From JANNOG01 sp050329415 (GTDB taxonomy: Bacteria; Actinomycetota; Actinomycetes; Actinomycetales; JBBAYJ01), in NCBI GenBank assembly GCA_050329415.1, contig JBHJOS010000063.1, forward strand, positions 1 to 8,192: a stretch of DNA of 8,192 nucleotides. Direction: 5' to 3'. The first letter of the stretch is position 1; every line of letters starts with the position of its first letter. The notes beneath the pieces were generated by a model. The model did not search any database. It was given only the letters and a program-made list of their open reading frames with translations, and was not told where the DNA came from. Below are positions 5,986 through 8,192 of the stretch, piece after piece. The translations under genes were made by a program, and so were the position numbers.

Positions 5986-7197
5986 TCACCGCAGGGCTCG
6001 CCGCCCGTCAGGCGGCGGCTCGCTCTGACGCTCCGGCAGCAGCCGGCGCAGCGCGGCGTGGACGGCCTCCGGGGTGAGCACGCCGACGTAGCGTTCGCCG
6101 TCGACGACCGGGATCCAGGCGGCGTCGTGCTGGACGATCTCGGCGAACCCGTCCTTCAGGGGGGCGCCCAGGTCGGCGGTCGCCTCGAACCGGTGGCGGC
6201 GGTCGGCGACCGTGCCCTCGCCGGTGAGGCTGCGCCGCGACACCCAGCCCCGGAGGTTGCCGGCGCGGTCGACGACCACGGCGTACTCGTACCCCGGAGT
6301 GCTGTCGATCGCCCGGCGCGCCTCGGCCACGGGGTCGTCCAGGACCAGCGTCGGGGGGCGCTCGAGGTCGGTCTCCTCGATGGGGGTGACCGACAGCCGC
6401 CGCAGCCCCCGGTCGGCGCCGACGAACTCGGCGACCAGGTCGCTGGCGGGATGGGCGAGGATCGACGCCGGCGTGTCGTACTGCTCGAGGACCCCGCCCG
6501 GGCGCAGCACCGCGATCCGGTCGGCGATCCGCACCGCCTCGTCGATGTCGTGGGTGACGAGGACGACGGTCTTGCGCAGACGCTCCTGGATCCGCCGGAA
6601 CTCCACCTGGAGGCGGTCGCGGACCACCGGGTCGACCGCGCCGAACGGCTCGTCCGCCAGCACGACCGGCGGGTCGGCGGCGAGCGCCCGGGCCACCCCC
6701 ACCCGCTGGCGCTGCCCCCCGGACAGCTGGTGCGGGTACCGGCGCCCGTGCCGCTCGGGCTCCAGGCCGACGAGGGTCAGCAGCTCGTCGACCCGGGCCG
6801 CGGTGCGGCGGCGGTCCCAGCCGAGCAGCCCCGGCACGGTGGCGACGTTCTGGGCCACGGTGCGGTGGGGGAACAGCCCGACCTGCTGGATGACGTAGCC
6901 GATGCCGCGGCGGAGCTCGGTGGCCGGAACTCGGGAGACGTCCCGGCCGCCCACGGTGATCGTCCCCGCCGTCGGCTCGATCAGCCTGTTGATCATCCGG
7001 AGGATCGTCGACTTGCCGCTGCCCGAGGAACCGACCAGCGCCACCAGCTCACCTGCCGCGACCTCCAGGTCCAGCCGGTCGACGGCGACCGTCCCGTCGG
7101 CGTACTCCTTGCGGGCGCCATTCAGGGAGATCGCCGCGCCGGCCGGTCCGGAGGTAGCGTCGCCGGGGTGCTCGGGGACGCCGCTGCGGGGCTGCAC
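5986..7197 (-). CDS. OpuCA/ProV-like osmoprotectant ABC transporter ATPase with CBS domains
   Basis: ATP-binding subunit expected to drive uptake of glycine betaine, choline, carnitine or a similar solute with the permeases encoded next to it. In the 403-residue form: Walker A GSSGSGKST (56-64), Q-loop Q105 in VIQQVGLFPH (the double Q and LFPH are typical of this family), signature LSGGQRQRVGVARAL (158-172), Walker B VVLADEPF (178-185, E183), and H-loop H216 in LVTHD. Residues about 270-390 form a CBS-domain pair, as in OpuA/OpuC ATPases where it senses ionic strength or cyclic dinucleotides. All catalytic motifs are intact. The start is uncertain: GTG at 7197 is the only RTG between the previous stop-bounded stretch and the ATPase fold. 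It gives a loosely conserved leader of some 22 residues, and its GGTGG site is weak. It is divergent from the permease genes rather than in line with them, which is less common for this system. Confidence 0.92.
   Translation of the reverse strand: MQPRSGVPEHPGDATSGPAGAAISLNGARKEYADGTVAVDRLDLEVAAGELVALVGSSGSGKSTILRMINRLIEPTAGTITVGGRDVSRVPATELRRGIGYVIQQVGLFPHRTVAQNVATVPGLLGWDRRRTAARVDELLTLVGLEPERHGRRYPHQLSGGQRQRVGVARALAADPPVVLADEPFGAVDPVVRDRLQVEFRRIQERLRKTVVLVTHDIDEAVRIADRIAVLRPGGVLEQYDTPASILAHPASDLVAEFVGADRGLRRLSVTPIEETDLERPPTLVLDDPVAEARRAIDSTPGYEYAVVVDRAGNLRGWVSRRSLTGEGTVADRRHRFEATADLGAPLKDGFAEIVQHDAAWIPVVDGERYVGVLTPEAVHAALRRLLPERQSEPPPDGRRALR
7155..7160 (+). promoter_or_regulatory. Possible -10 box for the permease operon
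   Basis: TAGCGT (TAnnnT) is followed by seven bases and then a GTG at 7168 that is in frame with the permease. This is the same layout as at the Uma2 start. It either marks a leaderless start at 7168 or gives a leader of about 40 bases for the start at 7207. It lies inside the coding sequence of the divergent ATPase. Confidence 0.4.
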
Positions 7198-7206
7198 CGG
7201 GCCACC

Positions 7207-7884
7207 GTGACGCAGTCGTGCCTGCGGCGCAACGATTGGCTCTGCGCGGAGTACGTGACCACCAGGCGGGACGACCTCGTCGAGGCGCTCACCCAGCACG
7301 CGCTCATCACCGTGGCCGCCGTGGTCCTCGGCGTCCTCGTGGCCGTCCCGCTGGCGGTCCTCGTGCGGCGCAGCCGCGGCCTCAGCGCCGCCGTTACCGG
7401 AACCGCGACGGTGATCTACACGATCCCGTCGCTGGCGCTGCTCGCCTTCCTCTTCACGTTCCCGTTCCTCGGGCTGTCGGACGCCACCGTCGTCGTGGCG
7501 CTGGCCCTCTACAGCCTCGCCATCCTGCTGCGGAACACCCTCGACGGGCTGGCGGCGGTGCCCGGCGACGCCGTCGACGCCGCCCGCGGCATGGGCTACG
7601 GCGCCGGCCGGCTGCTCACCACGGTGGAGCTGCCGCTGGCGCTGCCCGCGATCCTCGCCGGGGTGCGGATCGCCACCGTCTCGACGGTGGCGCTGGCGAC
7701 CCTCGGCACGATCGTCGGCCACGGTGGCTTCGGCGACCTCATCTCCCGCGGGCTGCAGAGCAACTTCCGCTCGGAGGTGCTGACGGCCACCGTCGGTACG
7801 GTCCTGCTGGCCCTCGTGCTCGACGCGCTGCTGCTCCTGGTCCAGCGCGCGCTCACCCCGTGGTCCCGCGGGGGGGTCTCGTGA
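7207..7884 (+). CDS. Osmoprotectant ABC transporter permease (OpuCB/ProW-like)
   Basis: Membrane subunit of the osmoprotectant importer, 225 residues. A short N-terminal stretch with NDWLCAEYVTTRRDDLVEAL (about 9-28), which fits the start of actinobacterial members as I remember them, is followed by hydrophobic helices at about 33-53, 67-86 and 92-108, and more in the last third. The ATPase-contacting EAA loop is clear: DAARGMGYGAGRLLTTVELP (about 124-143), continuing to LALP. The GTG at 7207 is preferred on homology of the N-terminus. The in-frame GTG at 7168 (13 residues longer) has a better-placed -10 box and would overlap the ATPase start by 30 bases. The end overlaps the next permease by four bases (GTGA), so the two are translationally coupled. 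Two different permeases per transporter is the rule for OpuB/OpuC-type systems. Confidence 0.9.
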   Translation: MTQSCLRRNDWLCAEYVTTRRDDLVEALTQHALITVAAVVLGVLVAVPLAVLVRRSRGLSAAVTGTATVIYTIPSLALLAFLFTFPFLGLSDATVVVALALYSLAILLRNTLDGLAAVPGDAVDAARGMGYGAGRLLTTVELPLALPAILAGVRIATVSTVALATLGTIVGHGGFGDLISRGLQSNFRSEVLTATVGTVLLALVLDALLLLVQRALTPWSRGGVS

Positions 7885-8192
7885 TCGACACCCTGGCAGG
7901 CGTCGTCGAGTGGTTCGCCGACCCCGCCAACTGGACCGGGCCGCGCGCCGTCCCCACCCTCCTGGCGCAGCACGTGCAGATCACCGCGCTGACCGTCCTC
8001 GTCGCGTCGGGGATCGGCCTGCCCCTGGGGCTCTGGCTGGGCCACGTCGGGCGGGGCGGGGCGCTGGCGACGAACCTGTCGTACGTCGGGCGGGCCGCGC
8101 CGACGTTCGCGATCCTCGTGCTGCTGGCTCTGGCGCCCGACCCGTTCGGCCGCAACCAGCTCAGCACGGTGACGGCGCTGGTCCTGTTCGCC
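7881..8192 (+). CDS. Second osmoprotectant ABC transporter permease (OpuCD-like), cut by window edge
   Basis: First 104 codons of the second permease subunit; the gene continues past the right edge. The N-terminus has WFADPANWTGPRAVPTLLAQ (about 11-30), a typical opening for this subunit. Next come H31 and a hydrophobic helix (about 34-54) ending in PLGLWLGHVGRGG, then a second helix with VGRAAPTFAILVLLAL; the family's small-residue GRA-x-P-TFA stretch is evident. The EAA loop would lie beyond the window. The GTG at 7881 overlaps the previous stop (GTGA) and has a run of Gs five bases upstream acting as ribosome binding site. A substrate-binding lipoprotein gene is expected next, but is not visible here. 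Confidence 0.9.
   Translation, partial: MIDTLAGVVEWFADPANWTGPRAVPTLLAQHVQITALTVLVASGIGLPLGLWLGHVGRGGALATNLSYVGRAAPTFAILVLLALAPDPFGRNQLSTVTALVLFA

Noticed and set aside
5893..7206. Long plus-strand extension upstream of the first permease
   Set aside because: It is the antisense of the CBS/ATPase gene. The permease character begins only near 7207.
7198..7722. N-terminal extension of the ATPase frame to an ATG at 7722
   Set aside because: This part is antisense to the permease and lacks any ATPase fold; the ATPase similarity begins just after 7197.

Overview
The window is very GC-rich DNA (roughly three quarters G+C by eye, with G/C-ending codons throughout). It carries an MprA/MprB-type two-component system, a deazaflavin (F420)-type oxidoreductase, a Uma2-family protein, GTG starts and several start codons that look leaderless. 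Together these point to a high-GC actinobacterium. The order cannot be fixed from the sequence. I see no tRNA, rRNA, CRISPR array, insertion sequence or phage gene. Genes are tightly packed and no gene-free stretch reaches 300 bases.

Layout, left to right. (1) On the minus strand, 1-1985: an OmpR-family response regulator followed by its membrane sensor histidine kinase, whose last residues lie beyond the left edge. (2) Minus strand, 2062-2943: a TetR-family repressor of unusual length. It lies 76 bases upstream of the response regulator in the same direction. (3) Divergent from it on the plus strand, 2997-3903: a two-gene operon with overlapping ends, encoding a four-helix DUF2231-like membrane protein and a DUF385-type F420-dependent oxidoreductase. 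The 53-base gap between the divergent genes holds two adjacent 19-base palindromes, the second of which contains a perfect TATAAT box. This is almost certainly the operator pair of the TetR protein. (4) Plus strand, 3968-5194: a threonine ammonia-lyase with a C-terminal ACT domain. (5) Minus strand, 5219-5800: a Uma2-family PD-(D/E)XK protein, convergent with the lyase. Behind its start, 5853-5985, is a short coding remnant resembling the C-terminus of an alpha/beta hydrolase. (6) From 5986 to the right edge: an OpuC/ProU-type osmoprotectant ABC transporter in split form. The CBS-containing ATPase is on the minus strand and two permeases run on the plus strand (the second cut by the window edge). 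The divergent start codons are only about nine bases apart.

How they work together: the TetR protein probably represses both itself and the DUF2231/oxidoreductase operon from one 38-base operator. The kinase and regulator form a separate envelope or stress signalling pair. The ABC components would import a quaternary amine or similar compatible solute, with the substrate-binding protein expected just past the right edge. The TetR-controlled pair of a small membrane protein and an F420-type oxidoreductase is the least ordinary grouping here.
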